DNA of 64,000 nucleotides from Albidovulum sediminis. GTDB lineage: Bacteria; Pseudomonadota; Alphaproteobacteria; Rhodobacterales; Rhodobacteraceae. The notes under the pieces are model-generated. The model was not told the DNA's origin, did no database searches, and worked only from the letters and a program-made list of their open reading frames with translations. This document shows, in pieces, positions 8,602 through 15,555 of this stretch. The position numbers were made by a program, and so were the translations under genes. The number at the start of each line of letters is the position of its first letter. Position 1 is the stretch's first letter. The DNA is taken from the NCBI RefSeq assembly GCF_025380365.1, contig NZ_JAOCQF010000001.1, positions 1 through 64,000 of the forward strand, given 5' to 3'.

Positions 8602-8837
8602 CACAAGCGCGCCAGAATGGCGTCGTGCGTGGCGGCCTGCGTGCCGGTCTTCACATCGTCGATCCAGAGATCAAGGTCGCGCTTGTCCCAAAGCAGCACG
8701 CCCTGGCGCAGCTGGATCGGCTGCACCGGGCAGGCGATCTTGAAATGCTTGACGGGCAGGCCTGCATAGCTGGCCGCCTCAGTCTCCTTGAACATGCGCT
8801 TTTCGATCACGCTGATGTTGAGGTTGGTCGTGGACAT
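8601..8837 (-). CDS. Excisionase-like / winged-helix DNA-binding protein
   Basis: A 78-residue basic protein just upstream of the integrase and overlapping its start. The segment MFKETEAASYAGLPVKHFKI followed by LLWDKRDLDLWIDD has the layout of MerR/AlpA-type winged helices in which the first helix-turn-helix is followed by a W-containing wing, as in excisionases. ggagag lies 6 nt before the ATG at 8837. Role inferred from position: control of the direction of recombination. Confidence 0.65.
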   Translation of the reverse strand: MSTTNLNISVIEKRMFKETEAASYAGLPVKHFKIACPVQPIQLRQGVLLWDKRDLDLWIDDVKTGTQAATHDAILARL

Positions 8838-8851
8838 GGCACTCTCCCTGA

Positions 8852-9076
8852 TCAATTCACAACCGACGCCGAACCATCCCTCTTACTCTCCGCACCGCGC
8901 TGCTTGGTGGCGCGCTTCTGAAATCGCTCCCACCCAGTCATGGTCAGCAAGCGGGTCTTGGGCGTGATCTCGACGAATTCGAGCCGCCCGTCGTTCATCA
9001 AGGCACGAATCTGCGCCGTGCTGAGCCCCACAAGGGCGCCAAGTTCCTTGGGCGACAGCAGCTTTTCCTGTGACAA
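8852..9076 (-). CDS. Small helix-turn-helix protein
   Basis: About 74 residues, starting MSQEKLLSPKELGALVGLST if the TTG at 9076 is used. This start has aggaaaggagagg just upstream, which an ATG at 9112 or a start at 9166 lacks. The protein resembles an excisionase/AlpA-type helix-turn-helix domain (LSPKELGALVGLSTAQIRALMNDGRLEFV). It is transcribed with the excisionase-like gene and integrase, and diverges from the repressor gene at 9209. Confidence 0.6.
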   Translation of the reverse strand: MSQEKLLSPKELGALVGLSTAQIRALMNDGRLEFVEITPKTRLLTMTGWERFQKRATKQRGAESKRDGSASVVN

Positions 9077-9156
9077 ACCCCTCTCCTTTCCTGAAAATGG
9101 ACGAAAACGCATTGAATGCGGTGCCTTGCCGTGGTTCGATGGTGGAAAGCAGGCGC

Positions 9157-9194
9157 TGACGCACAAACGTGCGCCTATATGCGTTCATGCGTCA
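9157..9194. promoter_or_regulatory. Candidate operator/promoter of the island 1 repressor
   Basis: Just before the repressor start there are nested symmetric elements: an outer inverted pair TGACGCA (9157-9163) and TGCGTCA (9188-9194), an inner CGCAC-AAAC-GTGCG palindrome (about 9160-9173), and a possible -10 TATATG between them. The layout suggests self-repression of the divergent repressor and excisionase-like genes. Confidence 0.4.
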
Positions 9195-9208
9195 TGGCAA
9201 GCTGATTG

Positions 9209-9640
9209 ATGTCAAGAATGGTGAATCGTCCGGATACCTACCTCGGCGGCCTCGGCGCGCGCATGGCAATCGCGCGCAACGAGCTTGGCCTGTCGCAGGC
9301 CCGGATGGCCCAGGCCCTTGGCATGTCGCAGCGCGCCTACCAGAGCTACGAGACAGGCAAGCGCTCGATCCCGGTCGAGGCGTTGGTGGACATGCACCGC
9401 CAGTTCGGCGTGGACCTGAACTGGATCCTGTTGGGGGTCGAAGCGGTGCGCCCGGGCCACGACCTGGCGGCGCTGGAAGGGTTCGAGACGGCGCTGGAAC
9501 GTCACCTGAGCGCGACCGGCATCCGACTGAAAAGCGAGAAACGCGGCGCGATCGTTGCGCGCTGGTACCGGTCGTTCCTGGAAGGGAAGGAGATTCCGAT
9601 GGACGACGTCCACACCTGGATCGAACTGTTGAGAGAGTGA
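9209..9640 (+). CDS. XRE family repressor-like transcriptional regulator
   Basis: A 143-residue protein with an N-terminal Cro/C1-type helix-turn-helix at about residues 12-66 (MAIARNELGLSQARMAQALG, then QRAYQSYETGKRSIPVEALV). The C-terminal half is helical and carries no peptidase motif. It diverges from the excisionase/integrase genes and probably maintains the integrated state by repressing them. ATG at 9209 was chosen; ATG at 9218 and TTG at 9206 are possible. The following small membrane protein gene starts at its stop codon. Confidence 0.8.
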   Translation: MSRMVNRPDTYLGGLGARMAIARNELGLSQARMAQALGMSQRAYQSYETGKRSIPVEALVDMHRQFGVDLNWILLGVEAVRPGHDLAALEGFETALERHLSATGIRLKSEKRGAIVARWYRSFLEGKEIPMDDVHTWIELLRE

Positions 9641-9939
9641 TGATGAAGATTGAGAAGAGCGATGCATGGCGGCGGCACCAGTCAGCGTTGGCGGAGCGGA
9701 TGCAGAGAGACCTGGCGCGTTACACCCACCCCGTAATCCGCGCGCTTGGGCTATGCGGGGTAGCCTATTTGGCAAGCTGTGCGGTGGTAATGGTGCTGGG
9801 AGCTGGTGCCGTGTCGACGCCGGTGGCGATGGTAGCGGCCTTTTCTGCGGTCGTCTTGGTCCTGGGTGCTCCAGCCTTCGCACTGGCGGTGGGAGTGGAG
9901 CGGCATCTGCGAGGGCTGCTGGAAGGGCGCGGTTGTTGA
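9640..9939 (+). CDS. Small two-helix membrane protein
   Basis: A 99-residue protein with a charged amphipathic N-terminus and two clear transmembrane segments (GLCGVAYLASCAVVMVLGAG and VAMVAAFSAVVLVLGAPAFA). The ATG overlaps the TGA of the repressor gene, so the two are translationally coupled. Function unknown. Genes of this type next to phage repressors may act in exclusion or immunity, which is speculation here. Confidence 0.55.
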   Translation: MMKIEKSDAWRRHQSALAERMQRDLARYTHPVIRALGLCGVAYLASCAVVMVLGAGAVSTPVAMVAAFSAVVLVLGAPAFALAVGVERHLRGLLEGRGC

Positions 9940-10274
9940 CTGGAGAGTGTTCGCGCTCGGCCCAAAGCCGCCGTCCGATCGGTCCCAAACCGGTGTCTGC
10001 TTCTGCGCCCCATCCCGGCCATTCGCCGAGCCGATTGCTAAGCCCGAAAGTCGTCATTCGTTAGGGAGAGATTGGCGCTCACAACTGGGTGGGAAACGGA
10101 ATGGCGACTTTGGGATGGCGAGGTGGCTATAGCGGACGTGGGTTCATCTGGAGTGTGATGACAGCTATGCGTCCGAAACCGACGTCGCATCGGCAACGAT
10201 CGTTCTCTACAGGGCCGGCGACAGCAGCTACCACATCCTTGCACCTGCTTGACGGCGCACGGTGCCGCGGTCGA
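9940..10274. other. Intergenic region, nothing recognised
   Basis: Between the small membrane protein gene and the 3' end of the AbiEii gene, I see no plausible coding frame, structural RNA or strong hairpin. It may be a remnant of an older insertion. Confidence 0.4.
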
Positions 10275-11150
10275 TCAGCCCTCGGTGCTGGTGGAGGTCA
10301 GTCGCACGCATGACGGACCGACCAGTTCCCAGACAGCCTCCACCACCTCGGCTAGCGTGACCACCTGCAGCCCGAGAGAGTCGGCATAGTTTCGCCATTG
10401 GCGCTGCTTTGCCGCATCATCGACGAAGGCGCGGGACAATCCTTCCGGCCGTTCGGTCGGGATTGCCGTCCTCCTGCGTTCGAACGTCGCTGCGATGGCA
10501 GCGTCGAGATCGGCTGGTCGTATGTGGAGCGCTCTCGGAATGGCCCAGAGGTCGTGATAATCTTTCATGCGCCCGTTGATCATGCCAAGCGCGACCATGG
10601 CTTGGAGCTTCTCGGCGATGACGGCTGCGGGCGGATAGGCCTGGATGCTCGGCTCCTCCATGCCGAGGAGCGAGGGATAGTTCATCGGCTCCAGCTTCGG
10701 GGCGACCGCATCACCGAACCCGATGTCGACGGTCACCGGAATGCGCGTCCTTTCGAGATATGCGGTGGTTCGAAGGCGCACGCCCTCGTAGTCCATGCCC
10801 TCTCTGATCTGATCCGCGCGCAAAGCGACGACGTCAAATTCGATCGCATCGTCGGCGGGCTTCGCCATGATCTCGGCAAAGGTGGCTCTCAGCTCGTCGA
10901 TCGCCGATTCTCCAAAGCCGAGAAAGTCGGCGTCCCGCGTCTCCCGGTTGCCGCCATCGATCCAGCGCGTCACCAGCATGCCACCCTTGAGCGCAAAGCG
11001 GTCGCGATGGGGGGACCGGGAAAGGCGATATAGCAGCCGTTCCAGAGCATATCGCACCAGCACGACCTCGTGAACACGCCCTTTGGCGCGGGCGATGTCG
11101 AGCAGGCGCTGCCTGATCGAGGCCGCGGAGGACCGGCGCCCCTCAGCCAT
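10275..11150 (-). CDS. AbiEii/AbiGii family nucleotidyltransferase toxin
   Basis: A 291-residue protein of the AbiEii family, the toxin of type IV abortive-infection toxin-antitoxin systems. The nucleotidyltransferase core shows FALKGGMLVTRW then GNRETRDADFLGFG, with the Asp-x-Asp metal site; IAEKLQAMVALG and RMKDYHDLWAI are the conserved C-terminal motifs. These enzymes add nucleotides to RNA targets and halt growth upon phage infection. The ATG overlaps the AbiEi stop by 8 bases, giving the classic antitoxin-first bicistron. Confidence 0.92.
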   Translation of the reverse strand: MAEGRRSSAASIRQRLLDIARAKGRVHEVVLVRYALERLLYRLSRSPHRDRFALKGGMLVTRWIDGGNRETRDADFLGFGESAIDELRATFAEIMAKPADDAIEFDVVALRADQIREGMDYEGVRLRTTAYLERTRIPVTVDIGFGDAVAPKLEPMNYPSLLGMEEPSIQAYPPAAVIAEKLQAMVALGMINGRMKDYHDLWAIPRALHIRPADLDAAIAATFERRRTAIPTERPEGLSRAFVDDAAKQRQWRNYADSLGLQVVTLAEVVEAVWELVGPSCVRLTSTSTEG

Positions 11151-11754
11151 CGGACACGAGTGCTTCCAGATAGGGTTGCATGACTTTCCAGGCGCCTCCG
11201 TCCCACGCCGAGCGCGCGATCTCCCCCGGCGTCGCGCGGCGATCCCGCAGCGCAGCGCGCAGCGCCTCTATGGCGACCGAGCGATCGACTGCCCTGCTGC
11301 GAAACACGTCGGCGAGCGTCTTCGGCACAGAGAATATCGGAACATCGATTCCGGAGATGCGGTGCCGTTCGATTCCGTGGGTCATGTATTTGTCAGGAAA
11401 CTCGGTGATGCGCATGGGAGGATAGGAGATGACCGGCGCCCAGTCGCGCGGACTGATCGCCACCCACACCTTTCTCGGCATCTGGTCTGTCAGCTCGTGG
11501 AAGGCGAGCGCCGACGTCAGGGCGATCACACCCTTTGGCACCAGCTTCGACGCCTCGGCCAGCGACTGCTCGGCCGACAGCTCGGCGTTCACCCGCTGAT
11601 AGAGTCCCCTCGCAATGCGCGCGAGATCGCCATCTTCCACGGCCCGCGAAATCATCGAGGGCGTGATGCCCGCCTGACGCAGCTCATATGCGCGCACGAT
11701 CGGCTGTGTCTCGAGAAGGGCCGCAAGACGATCGCGTTGGGAGAGGCGATTCAT
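11143..11754 (-). CDS. AbiEi family antitoxin
   Basis: About 203 residues. The N-terminal winged helix (LAALLETQPIVRAYELRQAGITPSMISRA) is the AbiEi antitoxin domain that binds inverted repeats in its own promoter. The rest matches the AbiEi C-terminal domain (SALAFHELTDQMPRKVWVAI, DVPIFSVPKTLADVFR). It neutralises the downstream AbiEii toxin and represses the operon. An ATG at 11766 sits inside the operator palindrome; the ATG at 11754 fits the family N-terminus better, though neither has a clear ribosome binding site. Confidence 0.9.
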   Translation of the reverse strand: MNRLSQRDRLAALLETQPIVRAYELRQAGITPSMISRAVEDGDLARIARGLYQRVNAELSAEQSLAEASKLVPKGVIALTSALAFHELTDQMPRKVWVAISPRDWAPVISYPPMRITEFPDKYMTHGIERHRISGIDVPIFSVPKTLADVFRSRAVDRSVAIEALRAALRDRRATPGEIARSAWDGGAWKVMQPYLEALVSDG

Positions 11755-11760
11755 GGTCTG

Positions 11761-11861
11761 GTACATATCCTGGGTGCAAACTTAATCTACACCCAGGATA
11801 TGTCAAGTGTTTATTGGTACATATCCTGGGTTCAGAATCGATCTACACCCAGGATATGTAC
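11761..11861. promoter_or_regulatory. Duplicated palindromic operator of abiE
   Basis: Two copies of an inverted repeat with arms gtacatatcctgggt and acccaggatatgt(ac), at 11761-11803 and 11817-11861, repeat in tandem with a 56-bp period. In the second copy the 15-bp arms are perfect. This sits immediately upstream of abiEi, where AbiEi antitoxins are known to bind paired inverted repeats for negative autoregulation. As the convergent side holds the vsr stop, the palindromes could also end vsr transcription. Confidence 0.8.
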
Positions 11862-11864
11862 CGA

Positions 11865-12350
11865 TCATAAGAAAATTTCATCCTGATCAGACGCCCGTCG
11901 CGTGCGAACGACGCCGCTTTCGAAGATCGGACTGTCCGACCTGATCCAGTCAACCAGCGACCTCACGGTCTCATCGATGCTGGCAGACCTCAGCCCACAC
12001 TCCCAGACCGTCGCGATACGCCAGCCTGTCTCGCGCAGCACCGCCATGACCTCTGCATCCCGCTCCCGGTTGCGAGCGAACTTGGCTTCCCAGAAGTTCA
12101 TGTTCGACGCCGGTGTCGTGCACCAGTGACACCCTTGGTGCCGATGCCAGTAGCAGCCGTGAACGAGGATGGCGATCCTTCGGCCCGGCAAGACAATGTC
12201 AGGCCTTCCCGGCAGGCCGACACCGTGAAGGCGAAAGCGGAAACCCTCGCGATGCAGCCGCCGGCGGAGGAGAATCTCTGGCGTCGTGTTGCGGCCGCGG
12301 ATGCCGGCCATCATCCGCGATCTGGTCGCCGGATCAACTACGTCCGCCAT
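11865..12350 (-). CDS. vsr: Very short patch repair endonuclease (Vsr)
   Basis: A 161-residue Vsr endonuclease, which nicks 5' of T:G mismatches made when 5-methylcytosine deaminates, so protecting the genome next to a C5 methylase. It begins MADVVDPATRSRMMAGIRGR, has the catalytic Asp in RPDIVLPGRR, and the zinc/catalytic GCYWHRHQGCHW motif. It is divergent from the C5 methylase: the two ATG codons overlap in a shared CCATGG. The tail after the SLVDWI helix is a little longer than in E. coli Vsr. Confidence 0.95.
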   Translation of the reverse strand: MADVVDPATRSRMMAGIRGRNTTPEILLRRRLHREGFRFRLHGVGLPGRPDIVLPGRRIAILVHGCYWHRHQGCHWCTTPASNMNFWEAKFARNRERDAEVMAVLRETGWRIATVWECGLRSASIDETVRSLVDWIRSDSPIFESGVVRTRRASDQDEIFL

Positions 12351-14034
12351 GGACTATTCCCTGTCATTTTCGACGGCAGATGCTATCCTTAAGTCATTTG
12401 TCCCGGGGCCAGAGAGCGTACGATTCTTGTCTACATATTCCGTCGTCGACATCTTTGCAGGCCCTGGGGGGCTGGCTGAAGGATTTTCCAGCGTTTCCGC
12501 GAGCGACGGCGAACGCGCCTTCCGCATTGCCCTCTCGATCGAGAAAGAACCGTCAGCTCACGCCACCCTGCGGCTGCGCAGCTTTCTGCGGCAGTTCGGC
12601 AACGCATATCCCGATGCCTATTATGCCTACCTGAACGAGGGGGGCAAGGAACCGGACTGGTCCGTCAGCCACCCCGCCGAATGGGCGGCGGCGGTCGAGG
12701 AGGCTTGGCAGCTCGAACTTGGCAAGGAAGATCCCGATCTGCGCCTCAACGCCAGACTGGACGCGATCCGCAAGAAGAGCGAGGGCAGCGCGATCCTGAT
12801 CGGCGGACCTCCCTGTCAGGCCTATTCGCTGGTAGGACGCTCCCGAAATCAGGGCAAGAAGGACTATGTGCCCAGCGAGGACGAGAAGCACTTCCTGTAT
12901 GGGGAATACATCCGGATCCTCGACCGCCTGCAGCCCGCGGCGTTTGTCATGGAGAACGTCAAGGGCATGCTGTCCTCGTCGGTCGACGGGCACAATCGAA
13001 TCTTCGATCAGGTGCTGCGCGATCTGCGCGGCGAACGCCCCGGGGCGACGCGCTATCGGCTGATAGCGCTCGACCCGCGCTCACGGCGTCAGCTCGATCT
13101 GACGCCATTCGAGCCGCGCGCCTCCGACTTCATCGTGCGAGCGGAGGATTTCGGTGTTCCGCAGGCCCGCCACCGCGTGATCGTCGTCGGTCTGCGCGAC
13201 GACCTCGCGAAAGGCATACCGGACTCATCGCTTGCCGATCTCATGGTCCGGCATACGCTCAAGACGACGGTCGGCCATGTCCTCGACGGCGTGCCCCGCC
13301 TGCGCAGCGGCCTCAGTCGCGGCCTCGACAGTAGCGAGGAATGGCGCAGGATCGTCACGACCGCGATGGATTTCGTGGCAGATATCGAAACCGGTCTTCC
13401 GGAAGCCGAACAGCTCGCCTTCGAGAAGCGCGCACGCGAATGCCTAGCCAGCCTCAGGCGGATGAACGACGTCCCGGGGCGCGAGAGTTCGGGCACCGGA
13501 ATCTCTCCCGACTGCCCTGCCGACCTGCGAAGCTGGCTCGTCGACGATCGGCTGGAGAAACTGCCCAACCATGCGTCGCGCAGCCACATGGCAAGCGACT
13601 TGGCGCGCTACTTCTTCGCGGCGGTGTTTGCCGAGGTCGCCGGCCGTTCGCCCAAGGCATCCGACTTCCCCGAGGATCTGGCCCCCGACCACGACAACTG
13701 GAATTCGGGCAAGTTCGCGGACCGTTTCCGGGTCCAGCTGTCAGGTGGCCCGTCGACCACCGTCACGAGCCACATCTCGAAGGATGGACATTATTTCATC
13801 CATCCCGATCCGCTGCAGTGCCGCGCCCTGTCGGTGCGTGAAGCCGCCCGCCTGCAGACCTTTCCGGACAACTATTTCTTCAAGGGCAATCGTACGCAGC
13901 AGTACATCCAGGTCGGCAATGCCGTGCCGCCGCTTCTCGCCAGGTGGATCGGCGAGGCGCTCGCCACAATCCTGGGCGCCCGACGGACAGCGGTCCTGAC
14001 ACAACAAGAACCGAGGCTCAGGCATGTCGGATGA
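12349..14034 (+). CDS. DNA (cytosine-5-)-methyltransferase
   Basis: About 561 residues. It methylates cytosine at C5 with S-adenosylmethionine. Motif I DIFAGPGGLAEGF, motif IV GGPPCQAYS with the catalytic Cys near residue 156, motif VI MENVKGM, motif VIII QARHRV and motif X QYIQVGNAVPPLLA are intact. It is longer than typical Dcm-like enzymes because of a large target-recognition region (about residues 240-450). ATG at 12349 overlaps the divergent vsr start; TTG at 12427, just before motif I, is an alternative that leaves promoter room. It heads the defence operon; the next gene overlaps its stop by 11 bases. Confidence 0.93.
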   Translation: MDYSLSFSTADAILKSFVPGPESVRFLSTYSVVDIFAGPGGLAEGFSSVSASDGERAFRIALSIEKEPSAHATLRLRSFLRQFGNAYPDAYYAYLNEGGKEPDWSVSHPAEWAAAVEEAWQLELGKEDPDLRLNARLDAIRKKSEGSAILIGGPPCQAYSLVGRSRNQGKKDYVPSEDEKHFLYGEYIRILDRLQPAAFVMENVKGMLSSSVDGHNRIFDQVLRDLRGERPGATRYRLIALDPRSRRQLDLTPFEPRASDFIVRAEDFGVPQARHRVIVVGLRDDLAKGIPDSSLADLMVRHTLKTTVGHVLDGVPRLRSGLSRGLDSSEEWRRIVTTAMDFVADIETGLPEAEQLAFEKRARECLASLRRMNDVPGRESSGTGISPDCPADLRSWLVDDRLEKLPNHASRSHMASDLARYFFAAVFAEVAGRSPKASDFPEDLAPDHDNWNSGKFADRFRVQLSGGPSTTVTSHISKDGHYFIHPDPLQCRALSVREAARLQTFPDNYFFKGNRTQQYIQVGNAVPPLLARWIGEALATILGARRTAVLTQQEPRLRHVG

Positions 14035-15535
14035 CTATGACATCGCCAGTCCTGGTGCAACCGAGCTGTTCGAATCGCTGCGCGCGTTCGGCTATGACCT
14101 TCCGACCGCACTGGCCGACATCATCGACAACAGCATCACGGCGCGTGCGAGGAATGTGTGGATCGACATGCACTGGGCCGGTCCACAGTCGCGCATCATG
14201 ATCCGCGACGATGGTCGCGGCATGACGGAGGATGCCCTACGGCAGGCGATGAAGCCGGGCAGCCTTAGTCCGCTGGCCGATCGCCCGAAGGACGATCTCG
14301 GTCGCTTCGGGCTCGGCATGAAGACCGCGTCAATCTCCCAATGCCGCTGCCTCACCGTGCTCAGCAGAACGGACCGGTCCGCAGCAGTGCTGCGTCGATG
14401 GGATCTCGACTACATCGCCTCGACGGGAACAGGCGAGTGGCGACTGCTCAAGCGTCCCGATCTCCTCTCTCCCGAGGATCATGCCCGTCTGGATTGCCAC
14501 AAGAGCGGCACCATACTCTTCTGGGATCGTCTCGGCGCGCTTGTCGGCAGCGCCCCCGCTGACGACGAAACGGCGCAGCGGCACTTTCGCGAGCGGGCGG
14601 ACGCGGTCAAACATCATCTCGCGATGGTGTTCCACCGCTTTCTCAAGGGACGCGGGGCGGTGACGATCCACATGAACGGACGTCCCATCGAGCCTTGGGA
14701 CCCATTCTTGGAGGACATCGATTTCACCGAACCGCTCTCTGCCGAAACGCTGATCGCCGATGGCGAGCGGGCAGAGATCAAGCCCTTTGTCCTGCCTCAC
14801 CACAGCCGGCTCACGGCGGATCAGCATGCTGCCGCTGCCGGTCCAAAAGGGTGGAACGCCCACCAGGGGTTCTACATCTACCGCAACCGCCGCCTGCTCG
14901 TAGCCGGCGACTGGCTCGGACTCGGCATGCAGAAGGAGGAGCATTTCAAGCTCGCCCGCATCCGCATCGATCTGCCGAACTCGGCCGACCTGCTGTGGCA
15001 GATCGATGTGAAGAAGTCCCGCGCGCGACCACCTGCGGCGCTGAGGCTTGATCTGCAGCGGATCGCCCGGACCACCCGCAACCGGGCGTCCAGCATATAT
15101 CGCCACCGCGGCAAGATCATCCAACGCCAGCTTGGAGACCGCGAGGCATTCCTGTGGACACACCTCACGAAGCACGGAAAGTCGTATTATCGGATCAATC
15201 GGGACCATCCGCTTGTGCGCAAGGTGCTGGAGGTCGCCGAGGAGCGCGCACCGATTCGCGCCTTGTTTAGCCTGATAGAGCAGACAATCCCGGCGCCGCT
15301 GATCGTGATCAACAATGCCGAGACGCCGGACGCCTTCGGACAGCCGTTCGATGGCGCTCCCGCCGAGCTTCGCGCCGCCATGAAGGCCGTCTTCGATGCG
15401 ATGGTCGAGGATGGACGGGACCGGGCAGAGGCAGCCCGCGCGCTGCTGCTAATGGAACCGTTCAGCAGCTGGCCCGAGGTCGTCACGGCGTTTCTGGACG
15501 AGGTCGCGCGTGAGGCCGCAAAGTCATCACGATAG
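14024..15535 (+). CDS. MORC/MutL-like GHKL ATPase
   Basis: A 503-residue ATP-binding protein with a GHKL (Hsp90/MutL/MORC) fold. The N box is LADIIDNSITA (Asp32, Asn36), the G1 box is IRDDGRGMTEDAL and the G2 box is LGRFGLGMKTAS. The second half has an S5-like domain. Iyer, Abhiman and Aravind described MORC/MutL-like ATPases of this kind in restriction-modification-like operons with Z1 helicases and methylases. The start overlaps the methylase gene by 11 bases. It may form an ATP-driven clamp directing the nuclease. Confidence 0.88.
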   Translation: MSDDYDIASPGATELFESLRAFGYDLPTALADIIDNSITARARNVWIDMHWAGPQSRIMIRDDGRGMTEDALRQAMKPGSLSPLADRPKDDLGRFGLGMKTASISQCRCLTVLSRTDRSAAVLRRWDLDYIASTGTGEWRLLKRPDLLSPEDHARLDCHKSGTILFWDRLGALVGSAPADDETAQRHFRERADAVKHHLAMVFHRFLKGRGAVTIHMNGRPIEPWDPFLEDIDFTEPLSAETLIADGERAEIKPFVLPHHSRLTADQHAAAAGPKGWNAHQGFYIYRNRRLLVAGDWLGLGMQKEEHFKLARIRIDLPNSADLLWQIDVKKSRARPPAALRLDLQRIARTTRNRASSIYRHRGKIIQRQLGDREAFLWTHLTKHGKSYYRINRDHPLVRKVLEVAEERAPIRALFSLIEQTIPAPLIVINNAETPDAFGQPFDGAPAELRAAMKAVFDAMVEDGRDRAEAARALLLMEPFSSWPEVVTAFLDEVAREAAKSSR

Positions 15536-15555
15536 AGATTGAGCAAGGAGGCAGT

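Noticed and set aside
12681-13334. Plus-strand open frame in a second frame of the C5 methylase gene
   Set aside because: Arg/Gly/Ala-rich composition and complete overlap with conserved methylase motifs show it is a shadow.
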